DNA of 61,493 bases from Herbaspirillum frisingense (GCA_009914615.1 WNDX01000007.1:1-61493), one strand, 5' to 3'. Counted from the first letter of the stretch, positions 33,463 through 44,571 are shown. Notes: generated by a model from the letters alone, not told the origin. Made by a program: numbers and translations.

Positions 33463-34659
33463 TTACGAATGCAGCTCGGCCGCATCCAGCGTCATCACTT
33501 GCCTGACCGTGGCCGCTACGTAGTCGATTTCGGCTTGCGTCGTGCCGCGCCCCAGCGAGAAGCGCACAGCATTGCGCGCCACCTCGGGCGAGCGGCCGAT
33601 GGCCAGCAGCACGAAGGAGGGCGCTGCCGCCGCCGAGTTGCAGGCCGATCCGGCCGAGACGGCGATGCCGAGAAGTTGGCTGGCGAGCGTGCCGTAGCGG
33701 GTGGGCGGGAAGCTGACGTTGAGGTTGTGCGGCACCCGGTGAAGTGCGCAGCCGTTGAGCTGCACGCCGGGCAGGTCCGACAGGCCGGCCCACAGGCGGT
33801 CGCGCAGGGCGCGGATGCGGGCGCCTTCTTCGTCCAGCAACCGGCCGGCCAGGGCGAAGGCTTCGCCCATGCCGACGATCTGGTGCGTGGCCAGGGTGCC
33901 GGAGCGCATGCCGTTTTCATGGCCGCCGCCGTCGATCTGGGCTTCCAGCTTCAAGGCCGGGTTGTGGCGTACATACAGCGCGCCGATGCCCTTGGGGCCA
34001 TATACCTTGTGGGCGGAGAAGGACATCAGGTCGACCTTCAGCGTTTGCAGGTCGATGGCGATCTTGCCGGCCGCCTGCACCGCGTCCACATGGAAGACGA
34101 TGCCGCGCTCGGCGCACAGTTCGCCCAGGGCGGCGATGGGCTGGATCACGCCGATCTCGTTGTTGACATACATCACCGAGGCCAGGATGGTGTCCGGACG
34201 CAGGGCGGCACGGAATTGGTCCAGCGTGATGAGGCCGTCGGCGCCGGGTTGCAGGAAGGTCACGTCGAAGCCGGCCCGTTCCAGCGTGTGCATGGTGTCC
34301 AGCACGGCCTTGTGTTCGGTGGCGACCGTGATCAAGTGCTTGCCGCGGCCCTGGCTACGCAGGGCATGGGCCGTGCCTTTCAGGGCCAGATTGTTGGATT
34401 CGGTGGCGCCCGAGGTCCAGACGATCTCGCCGAGCTGCGCGCCGACCAGCCCGGCCACCTGGGCGCGCGCCTTGTCCACGGCGCGCCGCGCTTCCCAGCC
34501 GAAGGCGTGGGAGCTGCTGGCGGCGTTGCCGAACTTGTCGGTGAGAAAGTCGCACATGATCCTGGCGACTTGCGGATCGACCGGCGTGGTGGCGCCGTAG
34601 TCAAGGTAGATGGGGAACGTGACGCCGGCGGGCGGGCAACAGGGGGCGGGGGCATTCAT
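33463..34659 (-). CDS. Cysteine desulfurase (NifS/IscS-like, class V aminotransferase)
   Basis: The 398-residue PLP enzyme has PLP Lys218 in [12 protein letters not shown] and catalytic Cys340 in [21 protein letters not shown], the class I (IscS/NifS) active-site loop. [15 protein letters not shown] and [14 protein letters not shown] are further family blocks. It removes sulfur from cysteine to give alanine and an enzyme persulfide for Fe-S clusters or other sulfur carriers. There is no iscR, iscU, iscA or hscBA around it, so it is not the housekeeping isc operon. It stands alone, divergent from a LysR gene. It may be an accessory desulfurase linked to the sulfur genes nearby; that link is inferred from position. 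Confidence 0.9.
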   Translation of the reverse strand: MNAPAPCCPPAGVTFPIYLDYGATTPVDPQVARIMCDFLTDKFGNAASSSHAFGWEARRAVDKARAQVAGLVGAQLGEIVWTSGATESNNLALKGTAHALRSQGRGKHLITVATEHKAVLDTMHTLERAGFDVTFLQPGADGLITLDQFRAALRPDTILASVMYVNNEIGVIQPIAALGELCAERGIVFHVDAVQAAGKIAIDLQTLKVDLMSFSAHKVYGPKGIGALYVRHNPALKLEAQIDGGGHENGMRSGTLATHQIVGMGEAFALAGRLLDEEGARIRALRDRLWAGLSDLPGVQLNGCALHRVPHNLNVSFPPTRYGTLASQLLGIAVSAGSACNSAAAAPSFVLLAIGRSPEVARNAVRFSLGRGTTQAEIDYVAATVRQVMTLDAAELHS

Positions 34660-35002
34660 GACGGCGATCCGGAAAGTCCAGGTAAACAGTTCTGAAGGTT
34701 CTACATTACGCCAGTCACCTTATTCGAAAAACGAACTTAAGCACATTTCAATATGCGCTGAACAATGTTGCGTTTACGCGAATGGCGTCGGCGGACGGTG
34801 CTGCCTGCGGTGAAACGGCGTGGCGCCGGGGCTTTGCGGCCCGCGGCGTCAATGCGGCCAAGGCGCGGAGGGCGACCAATTCCCGGTCGGCCGCGTGCTC
34901 CATGCATTAGCTTATACAAAATTATTATACTGAAATAGAATAAATACAAACCTATATTCCGAAAATAATATGCAAGCAGTTTGATCAAGGATTTCTCTTC
35001 CG
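34660..35002. other. Divergent promoter region with an AT-rich island
   Basis: This stretch separates the cysteine desulfurase (minus) from a LysR gene (plus). Positions about 34905-34980 are strikingly AT-rich for this genome (TTATACAAAATTATTATACTG, then ATAAATACAAACCTATAT). They likely hold the promoters and LysR-binding sites of both genes. I see no coding sequence. Confidence 0.5.
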
Positions 35003-35941
35003 ATGGATCTGAACCAACTGGAGGCTTTCGCCGCGGTCATGACCATAGGCAGCGTGACCGGCGCCGGTCGCAGCCTGGGGCGGTCGCAGCCGGCCATCAG
35101 CAAGGCCATCGGCGACCTGGAGGCGGAGCTGGGCTATGCCCTGTTCGACCGCAACGGCCCGCGCGTGACGCCGACCGGCAAGGCTTTCCTGCTGTATGAG
35201 GAAGTCGAGCGCTCGCTGGTCGGCCTGCGCAGCATCCGCGAACGCGCCGCCGAGATCGGCCGCGAAGAGGCGCAGCCGGTGCATCTGGTGGCCACGCCCG
35301 CGCTGGCCTCGACCATCGCGCCGGCGGCCTTGCAACTGGTGGCGTCGCAGGAGGGCATCGCCTTCCCCGAGCACATCCACCTGCGCAGCGCGTCGGCCGA
35401 GCAGGTGGTGCATGCGGTGTTGCACCGCACCGTCAGCCTGGGCCTGACCAGCCTGCCGGTGGCGCATCGCGGGCTGGAGCTGCACTGGATCGGCGAGGCG
35501 CCCTGCGTGGCGGTGCTGCGCGCGGATCATCCGCTGGCGAAGAAGGACCGCATTACCCGCGCCGCGTTGCGCGGCGAGCGCGTGATCACCATGTCCAACC
35601 GCTACCGCCTGCGCCAGCGCATCGAAACCGCGCTGGGCGAGGATAGCCTGCTGGACGTGGCGATCGACACCAACACCTCCTTCAACGCCATCATGGCCGC
35701 GCGGGCCGGGTTGGGGGTGGCGCTGGTGGAGCCGATCACGGCGCTGGGCATGCCCATCGAAGGGCTGGTGGTGAAGCCGCTGGCGGTCGATATTCCGTTT
35801 TACTTCGGCGTGGTCACGCCGTTCGGCAAGCCGGTCGAGGGCGTCACGCGGGCGCTCATCGATGCGGTGGAACGCTCGGCGCGCGACATCCTGCACGGCT
35901 TCGTCAAGCGCGACGCCGCCGAGCACGACGAATTGCTGTAA
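35003..35941 (+). CDS. LysR-family transcriptional regulator
   Basis: The 312-residue protein has the HTH at the N-terminus (MDLNQLEAFAAVMTIGSVTG, then QPAISKAIGDLEAELGYALFDR) and an effector domain at about 90-295. It lies 180 bases upstream of the monooxygenase-peptide transporter operon on the same strand and is divergent from the cysteine desulfurase. It is the best candidate for the operon's activator, by position only. The C-terminal KRDAAEHDELL tail is polar. AAGGA at 34988-34992 is somewhat far from the ATG. Confidence 0.9.
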   Translation: MDLNQLEAFAAVMTIGSVTGAGRSLGRSQPAISKAIGDLEAELGYALFDRNGPRVTPTGKAFLLYEEVERSLVGLRSIRERAAEIGREEAQPVHLVATPALASTIAPAALQLVASQEGIAFPEHIHLRSASAEQVVHAVLHRTVSLGLTSLPVAHRGLELHWIGEAPCVAVLRADHPLAKKDRITRAALRGERVITMSNRYRLRQRIETALGEDSLLDVAIDTNTSFNAIMAARAGLGVALVEPITALGMPIEGLVVKPLAVDIPFYFGVVTPFGKPVEGVTRALIDAVERSARDILHGFVKRDAAEHDELL

Positions 35942-36121
35942 ATGAGTTAGCCGTAGCAGCGCCACCGGGAAAGGCGCAGCCGACGAAGGCAAGAAATGCA
36001 AGAGCGGCGCGGACGCAGAGCCGCGCCGGCATATAAGACAACCCACCGAGAGACAGCGGCGGGCAAGCCCCACACGGGAACGCTTGCCGGCGGCGTCTCT
36101 TTACTGCTTTGAAGGGGCCCT

Positions 36122-37588
36122 ATGCATCACACCGAACCGACCGGACTGGCCGCGCTGGAAGCGCGCCTGCGCCAGGATCTCGAATGGCTGGCGCTGCCCG
36201 GCAAGTCGTGGACGCCCCAGGTCGAGCGCGATGGCGTGCCGGTGATCGACGTCGCCATCATCGGCGGCGGCCAGGCCGGCATGGCGGCGTCGGTGGCGCT
36301 GAGTCACCTGGGCATCCCCAACGTCATCTATGACCAGTCGCCCAAGGATTTCGAAGGCCCCTGGGCCACCACCGCGCGCATGGAAACGTTGCGCTCCCCC
36401 AAGACCCTGACCGGCCCGGCGCTGGGCTTTCCGGCGCTGACCTTCCGTGCCTGGTTCGAAGCGCAGTTCGGCCTGCCGGCCTGGGAGGCGCTGGACAAGA
36501 TCCCGCGCCTGCAATGGATGGATTACCTGCGCTGGTTCCGGCGCGTGATGGATCTGGACATCCGCAACGAGCACCGCGTGACGCAACTGCTGCCGCGCGC
36601 CGACGGCGTGGTCGAGTTGCATCTGGCCTCGCCGCAGGGCGCGTCAGTGGTGTTGGCGCGCCGCGTAGTGCTTGCCACCGGCCGCGACGGCCTGGGCGGT
36701 GCTTACCTGCCGCCGCTGGTGGAGCAACTGCCGCGCGATCGCTGGGCGCATTCCTCGGATCTGTTCGACTACGCCAGCCTGAAAGGCAAGCGCGTGGGCG
36801 TGATCGGTGGCGGCGCGTCGGCCATGGATAGCGCGGCCACCGCGCTGGAAGAGGGCGCCGCGCGCGTCGATCTGCTGATCCGCCGCGCCGAGCTGCCGCG
36901 CGTCAACAAGGGCAAGGGCTCGGGCAGCCCGGGCCTGGTCAACGGCCACCAGCACCTGCCGGACGCCTGGAAGTGGCGCATCCGTCATTACATCAACGCC
37001 CAGCAGGTGCCGCCGCCGTCGGGCAGCACGCGCCGCGTGTCGCGCTTCGATAATGCGCGCTTCCTGCTCGGCACCGCCATCGACGGCGTCGCCGTCCAGG
37101 ACGACGGCGCGCTGCTGCTGGAGACCAACCGCGGCCGGCTGGAACTGGATTTCCTGTTCTTCTCGACCGGCTTTCGCATCGACTGGAGCGCGCGCCCGGA
37201 ATTCGCCGCCATCGCCGCGCATATCCTGACCTGGAGCGACCGCTACACGCCGCCGGCCGGCGACGAAGACGCCGAACTGGCCGATTCGCCCTACCTCGGC
37301 CCGGTGTTCGAGTTCCAGGAAAAGACCCCCGGCGCGCTGCCCGGCCTGGAGCGCATCCATTGCTTCTGCTACCCGGCCGCGGCCAGCCACGGCACGGTGT
37401 CGGGCGATATCCCGGCCATCAGCGACGGCGCCTACCGGCTGGCGCAAGGCATCGCCTCGCTGCTGTACGGCGAGGATGTGGACTACCATTACCGCAACAT
37501 CCAGGCGTACGAGGAGCCCGAGCTGGTGGGCGACGAGTGGACGCCTTCCGACTGGAATCTGCCCGAATTGCCGGAGTCGTCCCGATGA
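36122..37588 (+). CDS. Flavin-containing monooxygenase-like FAD/NAD(P)-binding protein
   Basis: The 488-residue protein has a FAD-binding GxGxxG-type motif near residue 45 (VAIIGGGQAGMAASVALSHLG). A second dinucleotide motif lies near residue 225 (VGVIGGGASAMDSAATALEEGA), as in two-dinucleotide-domain flavoproteins such as FMOs. The family fingerprint FxGxxxHxxx(Y/F) is not obvious; WAHSSDLFDYASLKGKRVGVIGG may take its place. A good ribosome-binding site (GAAGGGG) precedes ATG 36122. The stop overlaps the start of the permease gene (ATGA), so it is translationally coupled to a Dpp-type importer. It probably oxidises or hydroxylates the imported compound. The substrate is unknown and the subfamily is uncertain. 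Confidence 0.78.
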   Translation: MHHTEPTGLAALEARLRQDLEWLALPGKSWTPQVERDGVPVIDVAIIGGGQAGMAASVALSHLGIPNVIYDQSPKDFEGPWATTARMETLRSPKTLTGPALGFPALTFRAWFEAQFGLPAWEALDKIPRLQWMDYLRWFRRVMDLDIRNEHRVTQLLPRADGVVELHLASPQGASVVLARRVVLATGRDGLGGAYLPPLVEQLPRDRWAHSSDLFDYASLKGKRVGVIGGGASAMDSAATALEEGAARVDLLIRRAELPRVNKGKGSGSPGLVNGHQHLPDAWKWRIRHYINAQQVPPPSGSTRRVSRFDNARFLLGTAIDGVAVQDDGALLLETNRGRLELDFLFFSTGFRIDWSARPEFAAIAAHILTWSDRYTPPAGDEDAELADSPYLGPVFEFQEKTPGALPGLERIHCFCYPAAASHGTVSGDIPAISDGAYRLAQGIASLLYGEDVDYHYRNIQAYEEPELVGDEWTPSDWNLPELPESSR

Positions 37589-38559
37589 GCATGGCGATCG
37601 CGAAAAGCGTCTTGCAGGCGCTGATGGTGGTGTTGCTGATGACGGTGATCGTCTTCTTCGGCCTGCACATGATCGGCAATCCGGTGGATATCCTGATCGG
37701 CCAGGACGTCGATCAGGTGGACCGCCTGCGCATCATCAAGGAGCTGGGCCTGGACCAGCCGGTGTGGCGTCAGTACCTGTCCTTCCTCAACGGCGCGCTG
37801 CACGGCAACCTGGGCAACAGCTTCGTCTATAACTCGCCGGCCATCCAACTGATCTTCCAGCGCCTGCCGGCCACCCTGGAGCTGGCCTTCGCGGCGCTGA
37901 TCCTGGCGCTGACGGTGGGCATCCCGCTCGGCCTGTTCGCCGGGCTGAAGCCCGATCATCCGTTGTCGCGCCTGGTGATGACCACCAGCATCCTCGGCTT
38001 TTCGCTGCCCACCTTCTGGATCGGGCTGATGCTGATCATGGCCTTCTCGGTGTCGCTGGGCTGGCTGCCCTCGGGCGGCCGCGGGCAGACCGGCGAGCTG
38101 TTCGGCATCCAGTGGTCCTGGCTCACCGCCGACGGCTGGCGCCACATGATCCTGCCGGCCATCAACCTGTCACTGTTCAAGATTTCGCTGGTGATCCGCC
38201 TGACCCGCGCCAACGTGCGCGAGGTGCTGCCGATGGACTTCGTCAAGTTCGCGCGCGCCAAGGGCCTGTCGCGTTCACGCGTGGTGCTGATGTATGTGCT
38301 GCGCAATACCCTGATCCCGCTGGTGACCGTGGTCGGCCTGGAGTTCGGCTCCACCATCGCCTTCGCGGTGGTGACCGAGAGCATCTTCGCCTGGCCCGGC
38401 GCCGGCAAGCTGATCCTGGACAGCATCAATGCCCTGGACCGGCCGGTGATCGTGGCTTACCTGATGGTGATCGTGTGCATGTTCGTGGCCATCAATCTGG
38501 TGGTGGATGTGCTGTACAAGATCCTGGATCCGCGCGTGCGGGTGGAGGCGCGGGCATGA
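37585..38559 (+). CDS. Dpp/Opp-type peptide ABC transporter permease (DppB-like)
   Basis: The protein has 324 residues from ATG 37585, which overlaps the preceding stop by four bases. About six membrane segments are visible, beginning ALMVVLLMTVIVFFGLHMIG. The typical DppB blocks are LDQPVWRQYLSFLNGALHGNLGNS and the EAA loop MDFVKFARAKGLSRSRVVLMYVLRNTLIPLVT. It forms the inner-membrane channel with the product of the next gene. A longer in-frame start inside the monooxygenase gene has no support. Confidence 0.9.
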   Translation: MSMAIAKSVLQALMVVLLMTVIVFFGLHMIGNPVDILIGQDVDQVDRLRIIKELGLDQPVWRQYLSFLNGALHGNLGNSFVYNSPAIQLIFQRLPATLELAFAALILALTVGIPLGLFAGLKPDHPLSRLVMTTSILGFSLPTFWIGLMLIMAFSVSLGWLPSGGRGQTGELFGIQWSWLTADGWRHMILPAINLSLFKISLVIRLTRANVREVLPMDFVKFARAKGLSRSRVVLMYVLRNTLIPLVTVVGLEFGSTIAFAVVTESIFAWPGAGKLILDSINALDRPVIVAYLMVIVCMFVAINLVVDVLYKILDPRVRVEARA

Positions 38560-39532
38560 GCGCGCCGCAATCGGAAATGACCCAGGAAATGACCACGGAA
38601 ATGACCCAGGAACAGGTACGCGCGCGCGTGGCCGAGCTGTCGGCGTTCCAGGCGCCGCGCCGCGAATCGCCGTGGCGCAGGGTGGTGCGCCACTTCGTTG
38701 CATCCAAATCGGCCATGCTGGGCCTGGCCATCGTGCTGTTGCTGATCGTCGGCGCCATCGCCGCGCCCTGGATCACGCCGCAGAATCCCTATGACCTGAT
38801 GCAGCTGGACGTGCTGGATTCGCGCCTGCATCCCGGCACGCCCAACGGCGCCGGCACCTTTACCTACTGGCTGGGCACCGATGGCCAGGGGCGCGACCTG
38901 GTGTCGGCGATCCTCTACGGCCTGCGCATCAGCGTGGGCATCGGCGTCGGCTCGGCCCTGATCGCCGGCGTGATCGGCACCCTGGTCGGCCTGCTGGCGG
39001 CCTATGCCGGCGGCAAGCTGGATACGCTACTGATGCGCCTGGCCGACCTGGTGCTGTCCTTCCCGTCCATCCTGGTGGCGATGCTGATCCTGGCCTACGT
39101 GGGCAAGGGCATCTTCAACGTGATGGCCACGCTGGTGGTGCTGGAGTGGGCCTACTATGCCCGCACCGCGCGCGGCCAGGCGCTGGTGGAGCGGCGCAAG
39201 GAATACGTCGAGGCCGCGCGCGGCCTGAACCTGTCGTCCTGGCGCATCATGGTGCGCCACATCCTGCCCAACTGCCTGCCGCCGCTGATCGTGATCGGCA
39301 CGCTGCAGGTGGCGCGCGCCATCACGCTGGAGGCGACGCTGTCCTTCCTCGGGCTGGGCGTGCCCATTACCGAACCGTCGCTGGGTTTGCTCATTTCCAA
39401 CGGCTACCAGTACATGCTCTCGGGCGAATACTGGATCAGCTTCTATCCCGGCATCACGCTGCTGGTGGTGATCGTGGCCATCAACCTGGTGGGCGACCGC
39501 CTGCGCGACATCCTGAACCCGAGGTGGCAGAA

Positions 39533-39536
<4 letters not shown>
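38556..39536 (+). CDS. Dpp/Opp-type peptide ABC transporter permease (DppC-like)
   Basis: The protein has 326 residues from ATG 38556, overlapping the upstream stop by four bases. An odd hydrophilic N-terminus contains three near-repeats of the EMTQ/EMTT type (residues 7-18). A membrane anchor (AMLGLAIVLLLIVGAIAAPWI) and the DppC core follow: WLGTDGQGRDLVSAILYGLRIS and the EAA loop EYVEAARGLNLSSWRIMVRHILPN. It pairs with the DppB-like permease. The met-thr-glu repeat is encoded by a tandem GACC(C/A)(A/G)GAAAT-like pattern at about 38575-38610. Confidence 0.9.
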
Positions 39537-40550
<1,014 letters not shown>

Positions 40551-40558
<8 letters not shown>

Positions 40559-41558
40559 GGCCGTCATTCCCTTGATCGAAACCCGCGGCGTCAGCCGCCG
40601 CTTCGGCGAACGCCGCCAGGGCTGGCTCGACCGCCAGCTCCAGCAGCGCGGCTGGGCGCGTCCGCCGGCGGTGACGCGCGCGCTCGACCGCGTGGACCTG
40701 CAGGTCATGCCGGGCGAGGTGGTCGGGCTGGTCGGCGAATCCGGCTGCGGCAAGTCCACCCTGGGCCGCATCGCCTGCGGTCTGCTCGATCCCTCCGACG
40801 GGCAGGCGCTGGTCGGCGGCAAGGACCGCGCCGCGCTGTCGCGCGCCGAGCAGGAAGCGGCGCGGCTGCAGGTGCAGATGATCTTCCAGAATCCCTATGC
40901 CAGCCTGAACCCGCGCCTGCGCGTGGATCAGATCGTGGGCGAGGCGGCGCAGGTCAACGGCAAGGTCGAGGGCGACCTGGATGAGTACGTCAGCCGCCAG
41001 TTGCTGCGCGCCGGCCTCGACCCGGCGCTGCGCGACCGTTATCCGCACCAGTTCTCCGGCGGCCAGCGCCAGCGCATCGGCATCGCCCGCGCATTGGCGG
41101 TGCAGCCGCAGATGCTGGTGTGCGACGAAGCGGTGGCGGCGCTGGACGTGTCGATCCAGGCGCAGATCCTCAACCTGTTCATGGATCTACGCGAAGAGCT
41201 GGGGTTGACCTATCTCTTCATCAGCCATGACCTGGGCGTGGTGGAGCACGTCTCCGACCGCGTGGTGATCATGTACCTGGGCCGCGTGGTGGAAAGCGCG
41301 CCGGTGGGCGAGCTGTTCGGCCGGCCCAATCATCCCTATACCCAGGCCCTGCTGGCCGAGGTGCCGCGCCTGGCGGCGCGCAAGAAGGAATTCACGGCGA
41401 TCAAGGGCGAGATTCCCAGTCCGCTGAACCCGCCGTCCGGCTGCCACTTCAACCCGCGCTGCCCGCATGCCACGCAGCGCTGCCGCGAAGAGCAGCCGGC
41501 CCTGAAGGAAATCGCGCCGGGCCACCTGAGCGCCTGCCATCTCAACGATGGCGGCTGA
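40551..41558 (+). CDS. Peptide ABC transporter ATP-binding protein (DppF-like)
   Basis: The 335-residue ATPase starts eight bases before the previous stop. Walker A is GESGCGKST, the signature is FSGGQRQRIGIARAL and the switch is FISHDLGVV. Walker B reads MLVCDEAVAALD, with Ala where DppF proteins usually have Pro (DEPVSALD); the catalytic Glu is kept. The C-terminal Cys motif (CHFNPRCPHATQRC) is present. An insertion near the N-terminus (RRQGWLDRQLQQRGW) is common in this subgroup. Confidence 0.92.
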
Positions 41559-41648
41559 ACCGCAAGGCCCGCCGCACGCATCACCGCAACACCCGAAGAC
41601 CACGATTCGATTTGCTCTCAACCTGACCACAAACAGAGGAAACAGCAC

Positions 41649-43235
41649 ATGAAAAAGACGCTCCTGACCCGCCTGCTGGCCATCGCCCTGACCGGCGCGG
41701 CGCTGGCCGCCGCCGCTGACGCCGCGCGCGCCCAGAATCTCAACATCGCCTTTGCCGATCCGCTGTCCTCGCTCGACCCGCAGCTCAACAACCACGCCGG
41801 CGACCGTTCGGTGGATCTGCATTTCTGGGATCTGCTGGTGCAGAACGACTACAACAAGCTGGTGCCCGGCCTGGCCGTGAGCTGGAAGAACATCGACCCC
41901 AAGACCTGGGAGTTCAAGCTGCGTCCCAACGTCAAGTGGCAGGACGGCAAACCTTTCACCGCCGACGACGTGATCTTCTCCTACCAGCGCGCGCGCAGCG
42001 TGCCGGGCAGCGTGGCGACCTTCGCCGGCTACCTGCGCACGGTGGAATCGGTGACCGCCAAGGACCCGCTGACGCTGGTGATCAAGACCAATATCCCCAA
42101 CCCCGACCTGCCGCTGAACCTGGCGTCGGTGCACATCGTCAGCAAACACGTGGGCGAGAAGTCCAGCACCGAGAACTACAACAGCGGCGCCGCGGTGGTG
42201 GGCACCGGCCCGTACAAGTTCGTCTCCTACATCCCGTCCGACCGCGTGGTGATGCAGCGCAACGATGACTATTGGGGCGGCCGCGCGCTGTGGGAGAAGG
42301 TCAACTACCGCTACATCAACAACGGCGCGGCGCGTACCGCGGCGCTGCTGTCCGGCGACGTGGACGTGATCGACAAGGTCTCGGTGTCCGACCTGGCCAA
42401 GCTGAAGCAGTCGCCCAACGTCAAGGTCTATCCCTACAACGGCCTGCGCGTGCTGCTGATCCAGCCGACCTTCCATGACGGTCCCAGCCCTTACATCACC
42501 GACAACAACGGCAAGCAGCTCGACAAGAACCCGCTGCTGGACGTGCGCGTGCGCCGCGCCATGTCGCTGGCGATCAACCGCAAGGCGGTGATCGACCGCA
42601 TCCTGCAGGGTGCGGCCACCGAAGCCAACCAGTGGATGCCGGCCGACACCTTCGGCTACAACCCGGAGATCAAGGACATCCCCTTCGACGCCGCACAGGC
42701 CAAGAAGCTGCTGGCCGAGGCCGGCTTCCCGGACGGCTTCAAGCTGACCATCCACGTGCCCAACGACCGTTACCCGCAAGCGCCTGAAACCATGCAGGCG
42801 GTGGCGCAGTTCTGGACCCGCGTCGGCATCAAGACCCAGGTGGAGGTGCTGCCCTGGGCCTCGTACTCGTCGCGCGCCAACAAGAACGAATTCGCGGTCT
42901 CGGTGCTGGCATGGGGCAACGGCACCGGCGAAGCCAGCTATGCACTGGTCAACGTGCTGGGCACGGTGGATGCCAAGAAGGGCATCGGCGCCTCCAACTG
43001 GAACCACTACAGCAACCCGGCCGTGGACAAGGCTCTGGCCGATTCCACCGCGGAATTCGATCCGGCCAAGCGTGAAGCCATCCTGCGCAATTCGGCCAAG
43101 CTGGTGTCCGACGACGTCGGCGTGATCCCGCTGTACCACTACCAGAACATCTGGGCGGCCAAGAAGGGCCTGAAGGTCACGCCGATCAGCAGCGACCGCA
43201 CCACCGCCATGATGGTCACCCAGGACAAGAAGTAA
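41649..43235 (+). CDS. Peptide ABC transporter substrate-binding protein (family 5, DppA/OppA-like)
   Basis: The 528-residue periplasmic protein has a signal peptide cut near ARAQ before NLNIAFADPLSSLDPQLNNH. The SBP_bac_5 fold shows WEFKLRPNVKWQDGKPFTADDVIFSYQRAR, VGTGPYKFVSYIPSDRVVMQRNDDYWGG and RRAMSLAINRKAVIDRI. It lies 90 bases downstream of the ATPases and completes a five-part importer. From memory it fits a group of binding proteins that occurs with CMD-domain and luciferase-like proteins (KPN_01854-type). That is recollection and should be checked by profile search. Substrate unknown. Confidence 0.9.
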   Translation: MKKTLLTRLLAIALTGAALAAAADAARAQNLNIAFADPLSSLDPQLNNHAGDRSVDLHFWDLLVQNDYNKLVPGLAVSWKNIDPKTWEFKLRPNVKWQDGKPFTADDVIFSYQRARSVPGSVATFAGYLRTVESVTAKDPLTLVIKTNIPNPDLPLNLASVHIVSKHVGEKSSTENYNSGAAVVGTGPYKFVSYIPSDRVVMQRNDDYWGGRALWEKVNYRYINNGAARTAALLSGDVDVIDKVSVSDLAKLKQSPNVKVYPYNGLRVLLIQPTFHDGPSPYITDNNGKQLDKNPLLDVRVRRAMSLAINRKAVIDRILQGAATEANQWMPADTFGYNPEIKDIPFDAAQAKKLLAEAGFPDGFKLTIHVPNDRYPQAPETMQAVAQFWTRVGIKTQVEVLPWASYSSRANKNEFAVSVLAWGNGTGEASYALVNVLGTVDAKKGIGASNWNHYSNPAVDKALADSTAEFDPAKREAILRNSAKLVSDDVGVIPLYHYQNIWAAKKGLKVTPISSDRTTAMMVTQDKK

Positions 43236-43239
43236 GGCC

Positions 43240-44571
43240 ATGCCCAACTTCTCGATCGAGGTCACCCCGGCCGATGCCCTGATCGACGTGCCGCGCCGCA
43301 TCGTGGTACGCGGCGCGCTGCCGGGCGAGCCGGTGCGGGTATCGTCGTCCACCGTGCGCAACGACGTGGAGTGGCGCAGCAGCGCCTGCTTCATCGCCGA
43401 CGCCAGCGGTGGCGTCGACCTCAGCATGAGCCCGCCGGTCGATGGCGACTATCACGGCATCGATCCGATGGGCCTGCTGTGGTCGCAGCAGCCGGTGCAG
43501 CCGGGCAAGCGCGACAACTTCCACGCCGACGTCACCGCGCCGCTGGTCACCACCCTGACCGTGTCAGCCGTGGCGGAACTGGGCTTGAAGCAGTGCCGCC
43601 CGGCCAGCACGACACTGGTGCAGCGCCTGGCGGCGGAGGGCGTGATGCGGCGCGAGGTGCGCGAGCAGGGGCTGGTCGGTACGCTGTTCCTGCCGGCCAC
43701 GCCGGGGCCGCATCCGGCGGTGATGATCGTCAACGGTTCCGGCGGCGGCATCAACGAACCGCGCGCGGCGCTCTATGCATCGCGCGGCTATGCCGCCTTC
43801 GCGCTGGCGTATTTCAAGGCGCCGGGCCTGTCGGACTACATCTCCAACACGCCGCTGGAATACTTCGAACGCGGCCTCGACTGGCTACGCGCCGAAGTGC
43901 AGCCGAAGGACGACTTCGTCGCCATCAGCGGCCAATCGCGCGGCGGCGAGCTGGTGCTGCTGCTGGGCGCGACCTTTCCCGAGAAGGTCTCGGCGGTGCT
44001 GGCCTACGTGCCCAGCGCGCTGGTGCACAGCGGGCAGAACGCCGCCGATCCCAAGGTCGGGCGCGAAGGACCGACCTGGCTGCTGCGCGGCCAGCCGCTG
44101 CCGCATCAGTGGCAGGATAACCGCACGGCCAGTTGGCAACCTTTCGACGACGGCCCGTCGCCGCACCGCCATGAACTGGCGATGCTGACCGCGCTGGCCG
44201 ACGAAGAGGCGGTGGCGCGCGCCCGCATCCCGGTCGAGCGCATCCAGGCGCCGGTGCTGCTGCTGTCGGCCACCGACGACGGCTCCTGGCCCTCCAGCCT
44301 GTATTGCAGCATGGTCAGCGAAAAGCTGGCCGAGGTGCGGCATCCCTGGCCGGTGCTCTGGCGGAACTACGCCAACGCCGGCCATTCGATCCTGTTCCCC
44401 TTCGTGCCGACCACCCAGACCACCTACGCGCATCCGGTCTCCGGCCGCATCAGCACCGGCGGCGGCGAGCCGTCGGCCAATGCGCGCGCCGATCTCGATT
44501 CCTGGCAGCAGGCGCAGCACTTCCTGCGTGACGCCATCGCCCAGCATTCATCTGAAAAGGAAACCCCATGA
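43240..44571 (+). CDS. Acyl-CoA thioesterase/BAAT-type alpha/beta hydrolase
   Basis: The 443-residue protein has two domains. An N-terminal beta domain (about 1-135) resembles the acyl-CoA thioester hydrolase/bile acid-CoA acyltransferase N-domain: VRGALPGEPVRVSSS, then GDYHGIDPMGLLWSQQP. A C-terminal alpha/beta hydrolase follows, with nucleophile Ser233 in ISGQSRGGE, acid Asp346 or Asp347 in LSATDDGSWPS and His382 in NAGHSIL. Bacterial members hydrolyse acyl-CoA or related esters and amides. It starts four bases after the binding-protein stop and overlaps the next gene by four bases, so it belongs to the importer operon. Finding it with peptide-type transport suggests that the imported compound carries an acyl, ester or thioester group; this is inference. 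Confidence 0.82.
   Translation: MPNFSIEVTPADALIDVPRRIVVRGALPGEPVRVSSSTVRNDVEWRSSACFIADASGGVDLSMSPPVDGDYHGIDPMGLLWSQQPVQPGKRDNFHADVTAPLVTTLTVSAVAELGLKQCRPASTTLVQRLAAEGVMRREVREQGLVGTLFLPATPGPHPAVMIVNGSGGGINEPRAALYASRGYAAFALAYFKAPGLSDYISNTPLEYFERGLDWLRAEVQPKDDFVAISGQSRGGELVLLLGATFPEKVSAVLAYVPSALVHSGQNAADPKVGREGPTWLLRGQPLPHQWQDNRTASWQPFDDGPSPHRHELAMLTALADEEAVARARIPVERIQAPVLLLSATDDGSWPSSLYCSMVSEKLAEVRHPWPVLWRNYANAGHSILFPFVPTTQTTYAHPVSGRISTGGGEPSANARADLDSWQQAQHFLRDAIAQHSSEKETP

Noticed and set aside
34737-34988. Minus-strand frame starting with a hydrophobic segment
   Set aside because: The hydrophobic start comes from the AT-rich promoter island. It then becomes Arg-rich and has no ribosome-binding site.
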